In this document: piece by piece, positions 43,202-52,164 of the stretch
How positions within the stretch are numbered: position 1 is the first letter of the stretch
Layout of the letters: every line of letters begins with the position of its first letter
Assembly (NCBI RefSeq): GCF_001746295.1
Contig: NZ_MJAH01000002.1
Span: 539,762-603,761, forward strand
Source of the DNA: Streptomyces sp. LUP47B
GTDB lineage: Bacteria; Actinomycetota; Actinomycetes; Streptomycetales; Streptomycetaceae
Reading direction: 5' to 3'
Length of the DNA stretch: 64,000 nt
The notes under the pieces: model-generated
Database searches by the model: none
What the model saw: only the letters and a program-made list of their open reading frames with translations
What the model was told of the DNA's origin: nothing
Position numbers and translations under genes: made by a program

Positions 43202-45406
43202 TCAGACGGGTGCGGCCTCCCGGTCGGCGGGGGCGGGCTCGGGGTCGGCGGTGCCCCTGGTGAGCGCCTCGCCCTCCACGTCCACCCGGGGCAGGATCCG
43301 GTCCAGCCACTTCGGCAGCCACCAGGCCTTGTCGCCGAGCAGGGCGAGCACGGCCGGCACGATGGCCATCCGGACCACGAAGGCGTCGAGCAGGACGGCG
43401 GACGCGAGGCCGAAGCCGATCATCTTGATCATGGAGTCGCTCTCGCCGATGAACCCGGCGAAGACCGCGATCATGATCAGCGCGGCGGCCACGACCACCC
43501 GGGCGCTGTGCCGGAATCCGGAGGTGACGGCCTGGTGGGCCGTCTCTCCGTGGACGTAGGCCTCACGCATCCGCGAGAGGAGGAACACCTCGTAGTCCAT
43601 GGCGAGGCCGAAGACGATGCCGACCAGGAAGATCGGCATGAGGCTCATGATCGGGCCGGTGGTCTCCACGCCCAGCAGTCCGGCGCCGTGCCCCTCCTGG
43701 AAGACCACGACGACCGCGCCGAGGGAGGCCAGGACCGAGAGCAGGAAGCCGAGAGCCGCCTTGAGCGGGACGAGCAGGGACCGGAAGACAACCAGCAGCA
43801 GCACGATCGCGAGGCCCACCACGACGATCAGATAGGGCACCAGCGCGGACTGCACCTTCTCCGAGATGTCGATGTTCAGCGCGGTGGTGCCGGTGACCTC
43901 GTAGGTCGCCCCGGTCTCGGACTCGATGCCGGGGCGCTCGCCGCGGATGGCCGTGACGAGGTCCTTGGTCTTCTCGTCGGTCGGCGCGGTGGACGGCACG
44001 ACCGAGAAGACGGCGGTGTCGCCGGCCTCGTTGAAGCGGGCCGGGGAGACGGACACGATCCCCTTCGTCGCACCGATGTCCTTCGAGATCGCCGCCGCGG
44101 CCGCCTGCGCGTCGTCGTCGCCCTTCGCGTCCACCACGACGGTCAGCGGACCGTTGAAGCCCGGCCCGAAGCCCTCGGCGAGCGCGTCGTAGGCCCGGCG
44201 CTCGGTGGTGGAGGTCGGCTTGGCCTCGTCGCCGGGCATGCCCAGCTGGAGGGAGGTCATCGGCAGGGCGAGGGCGCCGAGGCCGACCACGCCGAGGATC
44301 AGTACGGGCAGCGGGCGGCGCAGGACGAACCGGGCCCAGCGGGTGCCGCCGTTGTCCCTGGCCTCTTCTCGGATATGGCGCGGCCCGCGGTCCTTGCGGC
44401 GCAGCACCGCGTTCGGCCAGAAGCCGAGGAACGCCGGAACCAGGGTCAGCGCAATCAGTACGGCGACGACGACCGCGCCCGCCGCGGCCAGGCCCATCTT
44501 GGTGAGCATCGGGATGCCGACCACCGCGAGCCCGGCCAGGGCGATGACGACGGTGAGACCCGCGAAGACGACCGCGGAACCGGCCGTACCGACCGCGAGG
44601 GCCGTCGCCTCCTGGGGCGCCCTGCCCCTGGCGCGTTCCTCCCGGTACCGGGAGACGACGAACAGGGCGTAGTCGATGCCGACGGCGAGCCCCAGCATCA
44701 TCGCGAGGGTGCCGGTGGTGGTGGACAGGCCGAGGGCGTCGGAGAGGGCGAGGATCGTGGCCATGCTGACGCCGACGCCGATGAGCGCGGTCAGCAGAGG
44801 CAGTCCGGCCGCGGCCAGTGAGCCGAAGGTGACGAGGAGGACGACCGCGGCGATCGCGACACCGATCAGCTCGGCCGCACCGCCCGCGCCACCGCCGTCG
44901 GCCATGGCGGAGCCGCCCGCGTCGACGGTCAGCCCGGTGTCCCGGGCCTCCTCGATGGCGTGCTCCAGCTGCTCCTTGCTCGCGTCGGTGAGGTCGTTCG
45001 CGGCGACCTTGTAGGTGACGGTCGCGTACGCGGTCGTACCGTCCTTGCTCACGGCCTTCGCCTGGAACGGGTTCACGGCGCTCGCCACCTGCGAGCCGTC
45101 GGCCAGGTCGGCGACGGTGTCCTCGACGGCCTTGCGGTGGTCGGCGGCGGTGACCTTCTGCCCCTTCGGCGCGACGAAGACGACCCGCGCGGTGGCGCCG
45201 TCGGCCGTGGCCCCCGGGAAGCGCTGTTCCATCAGGTCGAACGCCTTCTGGGACTCGATGCCCGGCATCGAGAACCCCTCGTCGGCGGCGCCGGGCGCCT
45301 TCAGCGCTCCCAGCCCGACGGCGGCCAGGACGGCCGCCCAGACCAGGGCGACGTACCAGCGTCGCCGGAAGGCCAGGCGGCCCACGCGGTAAAGGAAAGT
45401 AGCCAC
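43202..45406 (-). CDS. MMPL-family RND-type transporter
   Basis: A 734-aa exporter in two repeats, each with one membrane segment, an external domain and five further segments. Family motifs are the GIDYALFVVSRYREE segment and its counterpart GLAMDYEVFLLSRMREAY. Members export lipids, pigments or drugs using the proton gradient. The GTG at 45406 (VATFLYRVGRLAF) is preferred, with GGAGA upstream; the open frame continues further without coding character. No biosynthetic partner adjoins it. It is divergent from the aminopeptidase gene. Confidence 0.88.
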   Translation of the reverse strand: MATFLYRVGRLAFRRRWYVALVWAAVLAAVGLGALKAPGAADEGFSMPGIESQKAFDLMEQRFPGATADGATARVVFVAPKGQKVTAADHRKAVEDTVADLADGSQVASAVNPFQAKAVSKDGTTAYATVTYKVAANDLTDASKEQLEHAIEEARDTGLTVDAGGSAMADGGGAGGAAELIGVAIAAVVLLVTFGSLAAAGLPLLTALIGVGVSMATILALSDALGLSTTTGTLAMMLGLAVGIDYALFVVSRYREERARGRAPQEATALAVGTAGSAVVFAGLTVVIALAGLAVVGIPMLTKMGLAAAGAVVVAVLIALTLVPAFLGFWPNAVLRRKDRGPRHIREEARDNGGTRWARFVLRRPLPVLILGVVGLGALALPMTSLQLGMPGDEAKPTSTTERRAYDALAEGFGPGFNGPLTVVVDAKGDDDAQAAAAAISKDIGATKGIVSVSPARFNEAGDTAVFSVVPSTAPTDEKTKDLVTAIRGERPGIESETGATYEVTGTTALNIDISEKVQSALVPYLIVVVGLAIVLLLVVFRSLLVPLKAALGFLLSVLASLGAVVVVFQEGHGAGLLGVETTGPIMSLMPIFLVGIVFGLAMDYEVFLLSRMREAYVHGETAHQAVTSGFRHSARVVVAAALIMIAVFAGFIGESDSMIKMIGFGLASAVLLDAFVVRMAIVPAVLALLGDKAWWLPKWLDRILPRVDVEGEALTRGTADPEPAPADREAAPV

Positions 45407-45662
45407 GGCGGGGGTCTCCACATCTGGTGCCGGACGGTCCACCAAGACTGTCCGGACGAGACCCGCCAAGTCGTCGTGCGCCTGCCGACAATCCCCGCTA
45501 CTGAGAACGCAGTACACGGCCGCCCCCGGGTCCACCTCCGGGACTACGGCCTTTTCCGTTCCCTCACGGCCCGGCGGGAACCGGAACGCGTGTTCCCCTG
45601 TGTGTTCTGTGTGAGACCACCAGTTCTTTGAGGCTCGACCAGCCCAAGGGGGAACAAACACA

Positions 45663-47264
45663 GTGAAGTTCAGACGACTCAGACTCGCCGGAGCCACGGC
45701 GAGCGCGCTCGCCGTGGCCTGCACCGGTCCGCAGGTGTGGGCCTCCGAGCAGCACGAGACCGCCCCGGTACCGACCCTGACCTGGTCGGACTGCCAGGGC
45801 GGTTTCGAGTGCGCCGACGCACAGGTGCCCCTGGACTACCGGGAACCGCAGGGCAGGACCATCACCCTGGCCGTCATACGCAAGAAGGCCGCCGACCCCT
45901 CGAAGCGCAAGGGCACGCTGTTCCTGCAGCCCGGCGGCCCCGGAAACTCCGGCGTGGACTTCGTGCGCGGCAACTACGACGACCTGCCGGCCGCGCTGCG
46001 CGACGATTTCGACGTCTTCGGGTACGACGTGCGCGGGGTGGGCCGCAGCTCCCAGGTGGTGTGCTGGGACGACGCGACGTACACGAACGCCGTCACCGCC
46101 GCCAAGGGCGTCCCGGGCCCCGGCGCCTACAAGCCCGCCGTCCAGCAGGCCGCCGACTTCGACCAGGCCTGCCAGGACAACGCCGGCGACCTGCTGCCGT
46201 ACGTCGGCACCCAGTACGTGGCACGGGACATCGACCTCCTGCGGCAGGCGCTCGGTGAGGACCAACTCACCTACTACGGCCGCTCGTTCGGGTCCTACAT
46301 CGGTACGGTCTACGCCGCGATGTTCCCGGACCGGGTCCGCGCGCTGGCGCTCGACGGGGCGTACGACCCGGAGCACTACACCAGCCGGCCCTACGCCTAC
46401 GACCGGCCGCAGTACCTCGCCCTGGACGGCGCGATGGGCCGCTTCTTGGACTGGTGCAAGGCCGACCAGGCGACCTGCGGTTTCGGCGACGGCGATCCGC
46501 GGGCCGCGTTCCAGAAGCTCAAGGCGGACCTGGACGCCAACCCGGTGCCCACCGCCAACGGGGGCCAGGCCAACGGCTACACCCTCGTCTACCGGCTGAT
46601 GTTCAACATCAACGAGGGCAAGGTCATCTGGCCCTCCTTCGGCGAGGCCCTGCGCAAGGCGCAGCAGCGCGACAACACGTCGTTCCTGCTGCGGCCGCCG
46701 TCCCCGGCCAGCTACGACTTCCTCAATCCGAACGTCGTCGTCGAGTGCGTCGACAAGAAGTACCCGACCGACCGGGCCCTGCTGAGGAGCCAGGTCACCA
46801 CCAACGCCAAGCTGGCCCCGCTGCTGGGCCCCGCCATGGCCTACGGCCCGCCCACCTACGACCACCAGCACGCCACCGCGTGCGTGCAGTGGAAGGGCGA
46901 GCACGTCAGCCGCTACAGCGGCTCCTTCCGGGCCAAGGGCTCCGCACCGATCCTCGTCATCGGCAACACCGGTGACCCGGACACCCCGTACCAGGACGCG
47001 GTGGCCCTCTCCCGTGAGCTCGACAACGGCCGCCTGCTCACCTTCAGGGCCGAGGGGCACACCGCCTTCGGCCGCAGCGCCTGCGCGTCGGACGCGATCA
47101 CCGGCTACCTGGTGGACCTCAAGGTCCCGGCCCGTGGCGCGAGTTGCGCGGACGAGACCCAACCGCCGTCGGCCACACCGACGGTGGCACCGCCCGGTAC
47201 GACGCTCACGGAACTCCGCAACGGCGTGAGCGACCGGATCGACCGGATCGGCTCGCTGCGATAG
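45663..47264 (+). CDS. secreted tripeptidyl aminopeptidase (alpha/beta hydrolase)
   Basis: A 533-aa exported peptidase of the Streptomyces Tap/SlpD type. After the signal peptide (about 1-28) come the oxyanion-hole segment LQPGGPGNSG, the nucleophile Ser208 in YYGRSFGSYIG, Asp438 in GNTGDPDTP and His466 in EGHTAFG. It should release tripeptides from protein N-termini outside the cell. The GTG start has GGGGGAA upstream. A Cys at residue 20 makes lipidation conceivable but the lipobox is poor. Confidence 0.88.
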   Translation: MKFRRLRLAGATASALAVACTGPQVWASEQHETAPVPTLTWSDCQGGFECADAQVPLDYREPQGRTITLAVIRKKAADPSKRKGTLFLQPGGPGNSGVDFVRGNYDDLPAALRDDFDVFGYDVRGVGRSSQVVCWDDATYTNAVTAAKGVPGPGAYKPAVQQAADFDQACQDNAGDLLPYVGTQYVARDIDLLRQALGEDQLTYYGRSFGSYIGTVYAAMFPDRVRALALDGAYDPEHYTSRPYAYDRPQYLALDGAMGRFLDWCKADQATCGFGDGDPRAAFQKLKADLDANPVPTANGGQANGYTLVYRLMFNINEGKVIWPSFGEALRKAQQRDNTSFLLRPPSPASYDFLNPNVVVECVDKKYPTDRALLRSQVTTNAKLAPLLGPAMAYGPPTYDHQHATACVQWKGEHVSRYSGSFRAKGSAPILVIGNTGDPDTPYQDAVALSRELDNGRLLTFRAEGHTAFGRSACASDAITGYLVDLKVPARGASCADETQPPSATPTVAPPGTTLTELRNGVSDRIDRIGSLR

Positions 47265-47270
47265 CGGCGT

Positions 47271-47305
47271 GAGGGCCCGGGTCCCGGAAGGAGGCCCGGG
47301 CCCTC
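47271..47305. terminator. bidirectional terminator between convergent genes
   Basis: GAGGGCCCGGG (47271-47281) pairs exactly with CCCGGGCCCTC (47295-47305) over a 13-nt loop, 7 bp after the peptidase stop and 19 bp from the stop of the facing gene. Confidence 0.75.
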
Positions 47306-47323
47306 TCGCGTCACAACAAGCGG

Positions 47324-47827
47324 TCAGTAAAGCGCGATCCTCGGCTGCACGGTGCCCTGGGCGTCGGGGTCGACGACCGTGATCCGGTAGACCTGGGTGA
47401 GGGTCTCACCGGCGTGGAGCGTGCGCTGAGCGGTCGTCAGGTCGGTGAAGAGCGTGCCGGTCTGGCTCGCGGTCTGCACCGGTCGCCAGCAGCCGTGCGC
47501 GGTGCGCTGCTCGACCACGACGTCCGACGGGGTAAGGAACGGACCGGCGTCCGGCGACTCCACGAGGAGCTGCGGGGCGACCGTCCGGTCCGCCGAGGAG
47601 TCGTTGCGGTAGGTGACGGTGACCTCGTGCCGCTCGCCGTCGGCGACGAGGGCCGTGGTGGGCAGGTCCACGAAGTCGACGGGTACGGCGGTCTGCTGGG
47701 CCTGCGCGGTGGCCGGGGCAGACCTGGCCGGGGCGGCCGCGGCGGCGGGACCGGCGGCTGCCAGACCCGCGAGGGCCACGGCGACGGAAACGAATGCGAT
47801 CTTGAGACGTCTGCTGCTCTTCGACAC
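47324..47827 (-). CDS. small exported beta-sandwich protein
   Basis: A 167-aa protein with a signal peptide (VSKSSRRLKIAFVSVAVALA, Ala-rich end) and a single Ig-like domain (VTVTYRNDSSADRTVAPQLL). No enzyme motif is visible. The GTG at 47827 has GAGGAA at an 8-nt spacing, which is better than the GTG at 47833. Function unknown. Confidence 0.7.
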   Translation of the reverse strand: MSKSSRRLKIAFVSVAVALAGLAAAGPAAAAAPARSAPATAQAQQTAVPVDFVDLPTTALVADGERHEVTVTYRNDSSADRTVAPQLLVESPDAGPFLTPSDVVVEQRTAHGCWRPVQTASQTGTLFTDLTTAQRTLHAGETLTQVYRITVVDPDAQGTVQPRIALY

Positions 47828-48095
47828 GTTCACTGTTCCTCGTAATGCGTGGGGGGTTTCAGGGGTTACCTGTAGATGAGACCTCAACGAGGAGTAATAC
47901 GTTGCCGGGATCTCGTGGACATTCCGTGGATACCGCCCGGTAGCCCACCTCGAACGCCCGTTGCCTTCATGGCGGACTGATAACTTCCGCGTCACCGGCC
48001 TGGGGGAACGTTGCCGGTACCCGACCTTCACAAATGAATCCAGGCGGAATTCCTTGCGCACCACTCGTGAATATCCAGGAGGAAGGCACCGCTGG

Positions 48096-50996
48096 GTGCC
48101 GAAAAGCCGGCGCGGGAGAATACTCGCGGCCTCGGGCATGTCCGTACTGGCATTGGCCCTCGTCGCCCCTCTCGCGTCCGCGGCCCTGACCAGCCCCTCC
48201 GACCCGCCCACTCCGACACCGGGCGACCGTGTCACCGACACCTCCCAACTCCCCTCCGGCTGGCAGAAGTCCGGCGACCGGATCGTCACCTACGACGGTG
48301 ACGGCACCGGACTGCACGTCCTGGTCGCCGACGCGGCCGACGCCTACACGTGGCACACCGCGGCCACCCTTTCCGAGCCGGGCGTCGACACCGACCAGTG
48401 GATCGGCCAGACCTGTGTGACCGGGTCCGGCGACCGTGCCGTCGTGGTGTACGCGCCCCGGCAGGCCGTCAACGACCAACAGGGCTTTCAGCAGGGCGCG
48501 TTCGCGGCCGTGGTCGACCTGGCCGACGGCACCGTGACCAAGCTGCCCGAGCTGGTCTCCCTCGCCTACTTCAACCCCGGCTGCGGCGACGGCGAACAGG
48601 CCGTCCTGACCCGCTCCGAGGGCGAGGGCACGCAACTGCTCACCGTCGACGCCCAAAAGGGAGAGCTGGTCCGGCAGCAGACCGTCGCCGGTCAGCTCAC
48701 CTCCGCCGTGCCCCTCGGGAACAAGATCGCGGCCGCTCGGGGCGACTCCGTGGTCTCGGTGGACGCAAAGGGCGCGACCAGCACCCTGGCCAGGACCGAC
48801 GGCACACCGTTCCGGCTGGTGCCTGACGCGCACAGCGGGCTCGCCTACCAGGTCCCGGCCGGAAAGAAGGTGCAGGTCCGACGGGTCACCTCGGCGGGCT
48901 CCGACAAGCTCCTCGGCTCCGGCGCGCTCGGCGCCCTCGCGGTGCACGGCAACGGCGGCCGGGTCTTCGTGACCGGCAAGGACGCCGAGGACGCCGTGCC
49001 GGCCCTGCCGAAGAGCTGGCGGACGCTGGACGTGCCGGCCTGGGCCGAGGTCTCCACCACCGGCGACCTCGCGCTGACCTCCGTCGGCAACGGCACCGAG
49101 GCGGCCGGCGGCAGGAAGGCCGCCGCGGACATCGCCCAGTCGGTCGGCATCGACGCGGTGGTGCCCGGCTCCGACACCGCCTTCGGCTTCCGGGTGAAGC
49201 CCAGGGCGCCGAAGGGGAATCAGGGCGAGGAGCAGTCCCCGGCCCTGACGGACGGGATCCACACCAACAGCGTCACCCCCGGCGACGACGACCCGTCGAC
49301 CTCCACCACCGACCCCGACCGCGCCTGCGCCGTCACCCGCAACGACCCGAAGCTCCAGTCGCTCCAGCCCTCGACCGCGCAGGCCGAGTGGGCGACGGAC
49401 CTCGCCGTGCAGGGCAAGCTCGACGTGCGGCGCCGCAGCGGCTGGAACGGCAGCGACCTCCCGTCGTACACCCCGCAGGGCCTGTTCCCGTCCACCCAGC
49501 TCAAGGGCGGCGGCCGGGTGCCCGCGCAGATCATGCTGGGAGTGCTCTCCCAGGAGTCCAACCTGCTCCAGGCAAGCTCCCGGGCGGCCGCGGGCGAGAG
49601 CAGCAACTTCATCCAGGGCGGCTACTACGGCAACGCCGGCAGCGTGCACACCGTCAACTGGGCGGCCGCCGACTGCGGTTACGGCATCTCCCAGGTGACC
49701 AGCGGCATGGCCGCGGCGGACACCACCTACACCGCCGAGCAGCAGCAGGCGATCACCGTGGACTACGCGGCCAACATCGCCGCGGGGCTCCAGATCCTCC
49801 AGGACAAGTGGAACCAGCTGTACGACAAGGGTCTGCTCGTCAACGGCGGCGACCCGCAGTACCTGGAGAACTGGTGGCTCGCGCTGTGGGCCTACAACAG
49901 CGGCTTCAACCTGCCCAGTTCGACGGACGCGAGCGCCCCCTGGGGCCTCGGCTGGTTCAACAACCCGGCCAACGGCCTCTACCCGGCCGACCGGAAGATG
50001 TTCCTCTCCTCCGGCTACGACGACGCCCGCAACCCCAACCTGTGGTCGTACCCGGAACGGGTGCTCGGCTGGGCGGCCTACTCCCAACAGAAGACCGACC
50101 CGACGACCGGAGCGACCGTGCGGGCGTTCACCGTCGGCGACTGGCCCACCGGCAACGCGCCCGACGCCCAGCCGCCGCACGACACGTTCTGCAAGCCCAC
50201 GCTCAACGACTGCGACATCACCAAGCCGCGCAAGGTCGAGGGGTCGACCCAGCCCGAGGGGCCCTGCCAGCGGGACGACTTCAAGTGCTGGTGGCACCAG
50301 CCGGTGAGCTGGACGGACTGCACGACCACCTGTGGCACAGAGGTGCTGAAGTACCAGGCGACCGACCCCGAGCCGGCGGTCGCGGCTCCGCACCCGGCGG
50401 CCTGCGCGTCCACCCTCCCGGCGAACGCGCTGATCGTGGACGACGTGCCGAACACGGTGAAGTTCCGGGTCGGTGGCGCCAACCCCTGTGCGGGCGAGAA
50501 GAACTGGACCAGCCGGGGGACGTTGACGTTCACCTTCGGCTCGGCGCAGCAGAACGGCGCGACCGTCTATCCCTCGAAGATCGACTTCCATCAGCTGGGC
50601 GCGGGCTTCGGCGGGCACTTCTGGCTCACCCACACCCGGGTGCCGAGCTACACCGACTCGGTCGTCACCGGCACCTGGACGCCGGACCGGAAGCTCGGCG
50701 GCCGGGCGGAGGTCATGGTGCACCTGCCCGACCACGAGGCCAACACCCCGTCGGCGACGTACCGCATCGACGTCGGTGACGGCACGGTCGTGGAGAAGAC
50801 GATCTCCCAGGACACCGGCGGCAGGAACACCTGGGTCTCCCTGGGCTCCTACGAGTTCAAGGGCACCCCGAGCGTCTCACTGAGCTCGGCCACGGCGGAC
50901 GGCACCGGCGACGCCTCGATCGCCTGGGACGCCCTGGCGTTCGTCCCCCAGAAGGGGGAACCGGCGGACGCGGTGACGCCGTCGGCGTCGAAGTAA
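48096..50996 (+). CDS. large secreted protein with transglycosylase-like and golvesin-like domains
   Basis: A 966-aa exported protein. Signal peptide at 1-29, then a beta-propeller-like N-terminal region (about 40-370), a lysozyme-like SLT domain around Glu487 (GVLSQESNLLQAS) with YGISQVTSGM and WAYNSGFN near 600, and a Cys-rich segment before a C-terminal domain (about 790-950) resembling the golvesin/xly carbohydrate-binding type. It probably binds or cleaves peptidoglycan at the cell surface. The GTG at 48096 follows AGGAGGAAGG; the open frame before it is less likely coding. Confidence 0.75.
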   Translation: MPKSRRGRILAASGMSVLALALVAPLASAALTSPSDPPTPTPGDRVTDTSQLPSGWQKSGDRIVTYDGDGTGLHVLVADAADAYTWHTAATLSEPGVDTDQWIGQTCVTGSGDRAVVVYAPRQAVNDQQGFQQGAFAAVVDLADGTVTKLPELVSLAYFNPGCGDGEQAVLTRSEGEGTQLLTVDAQKGELVRQQTVAGQLTSAVPLGNKIAAARGDSVVSVDAKGATSTLARTDGTPFRLVPDAHSGLAYQVPAGKKVQVRRVTSAGSDKLLGSGALGALAVHGNGGRVFVTGKDAEDAVPALPKSWRTLDVPAWAEVSTTGDLALTSVGNGTEAAGGRKAAADIAQSVGIDAVVPGSDTAFGFRVKPRAPKGNQGEEQSPALTDGIHTNSVTPGDDDPSTSTTDPDRACAVTRNDPKLQSLQPSTAQAEWATDLAVQGKLDVRRRSGWNGSDLPSYTPQGLFPSTQLKGGGRVPAQIMLGVLSQESNLLQASSRAAAGESSNFIQGGYYGNAGSVHTVNWAAADCGYGISQVTSGMAAADTTYTAEQQQAITVDYAANIAAGLQILQDKWNQLYDKGLLVNGGDPQYLENWWLALWAYNSGFNLPSSTDASAPWGLGWFNNPANGLYPADRKMFLSSGYDDARNPNLWSYPERVLGWAAYSQQKTDPTTGATVRAFTVGDWPTGNAPDAQPPHDTFCKPTLNDCDITKPRKVEGSTQPEGPCQRDDFKCWWHQPVSWTDCTTTCGTEVLKYQATDPEPAVAAPHPAACASTLPANALIVDDVPNTVKFRVGGANPCAGEKNWTSRGTLTFTFGSAQQNGATVYPSKIDFHQLGAGFGGHFWLTHTRVPSYTDSVVTGTWTPDRKLGGRAEVMVHLPDHEANTPSATYRIDVGDGTVVEKTISQDTGGRNTWVSLGSYEFKGTPSVSLSSATADGTGDASIAWDALAFVPQKGEPADAVTPSASK

Positions 50997-51042
50997 CCCA
51001 AGTAGCCGCGTCCGCCGACCGGTTCGGCGGACGCGGCACACT

Positions 51043-51358
51043 CCCAGGGGCGCGGGCAACGGCAGCCCCGAACGGAAAGCCGACGAACACGGCACGTCCC
51101 CAGGGGCGCGGGGAACTGCGCGACAAGCCACGACCAACCCGCACTCGACAACGGGCCGCACCGACTTTCGGAGCCCCCAACGGGAAGCCGACGAACACGG
51201 CACACCCCCAGGGGCGCGGGGAACTGCGCGACAAGCCACGACCAACCCGCACTCGACAACGGGCCGCACCGACTTTCGGAGCCCCCAACGGGAAGCCGAC
51301 GAACACGGCACACCCCCAGGGGCGCGGGGAACTGCGCAACAAGCCACGACCAACCCTC
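51043..51358. repeat. 108-bp tandem repeat array
   Basis: The 424-bp gap between the transglycosylase-like gene and trpF holds a tandem repeat. Units begin with GCCGACGAACACGGCA at 51079, 51187 and 51295, an exact 108-bp period; two units are complete and nearly identical, the third stops near 51358, and a degenerate half-unit precedes them (51043-51078). Each contains CCCCAGGGGCGCGGGGAACT, a motif common in Streptomyces intergenic DNA. No gene is apparent on either strand. Confidence 0.85.
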
Positions 51359-51420
51359 ACCCGGCAACGACGACCGTCCCCCCACGGCGCTGCCCCTGCC
51401 GAGCACCGACGCCCCGAGAC

Positions 51421-52038
51421 TCACCCCGAGGTGGCGGCCCCCGCCCGTGCCGCCTCGACGAACGCGGTGATCAGGGTCGGGTCCTTGACGCCCCGGCTTG
51501 CCTCCACGCCGCTGGAGACGTCGACGCCCCAGGGGCGGGTGACGTCGACGGCCTCCCGGACGTTCTCCGGCGTGAGGCCCCCGGCCAGGAGCCACTTCTC
51601 CCCGGCCCCGGCCACCTGTTTGCGGGACCAGTCCCAGGCGATGCCGGACCCCGGCACCGGGGCGTCGAGGAGCAGCATGTCCTCGCCCAGTTCGCCGCAG
51701 CGCGGCACGGAGTCGCCGAAGGCGGCCGCGCGGATCAGGGTCCAGCCGCCGGACGCGAGTTCGGCGTAGTAGTCGCGGTCCTCGGGGCCGTGCAGCTGGA
51801 CGGCCCCGATGCCCGACTCCGCGGCCACGGAGCGTACGTACTCCAGGGGTTCGCGGCGGAACACACCCACCGTCACGACGCTCTCGGGCACCCTGGCGGC
51901 CAGCCGCGCCGCCGTCGCGGGGTCGATGCGGCGCGGGCTGTCGGAGAAGACGAACCCGATGGCGTCGGCGCCGGCCTCGACGGCCGTGTCGACGTCCTGC
52001 TCGGTCCTCAGGCCGCAGATCTTCACGAAGAGCGTCAT
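51421..52038 (-). CDS. trpF: phosphoribosylanthranilate isomerase
   Basis: A 205-aa TIM-barrel isomerase of tryptophan synthesis. The active-site Cys8 (VKICGL), Asp125 (LLLDAPVPGSG) and the phosphate-binding LLAGGLTPENV and GVDVSSGVE segments are intact. Most Streptomyces have no trpF and rely on bifunctional PriA (HisA/TrpF), so a complete stand-alone gene is noteworthy. No other trp gene lies nearby. It is divergent from the pectate lyase gene. Confidence 0.9.
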   Translation of the reverse strand: MTLFVKICGLRTEQDVDTAVEAGADAIGFVFSDSPRRIDPATAARLAARVPESVVTVGVFRREPLEYVRSVAAESGIGAVQLHGPEDRDYYAELASGGWTLIRAAAFGDSVPRCGELGEDMLLLDAPVPGSGIAWDWSRKQVAGAGEKWLLAGGLTPENVREAVDVTRPWGVDVSSGVEASRGVKDPTLITAFVEAARAGAATSG

Positions 52039-52090
52039 GCCGCCACCGTATCCAATTCACGCCCATGAACAACGATCACATACATAACCG

Positions 52091-52119
52091 TTGACGCGGC
52101 CATGGCAAGCGCTTACCTT
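52091..52119 (+). promoter_or_regulatory. pectate lyase promoter with LacI-type operator
   Basis: TTGACG (52091-52096) and TACCTT (52114-52119) are 17 bp apart. The spacer carries TGGCAAGCGCTTACC, whose AAGCGCTT centre (52107-52114) is a perfect palindrome and touches the -10 box, the usual form of a LacI-family repressor site at Streptomyces carbohydrate genes. Confidence 0.65.
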
Positions 52120-52164
52120 CCCAACGATACGTGCCCCCGTCGCCGCACACCATGGAGACGAACG

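Noticed and set aside
47967-50735. 922-codon minus-strand open frame
   Set aside because: It is the shadow of the secreted transglycosylase-like gene, which has a signal peptide and conserved catalytic region.
51043-51358. Possible CRISPR array
   Set aside because: The units are 108 bp and repeat over their whole length without unique spacers.
50849-52072. Minus-strand open frame with repeated WSWLVAQFPAPLG peptides
   Set aside because: The peptide repeat is only the translation of the 108-bp DNA repeat, and the frame overlaps trpF in another phase.
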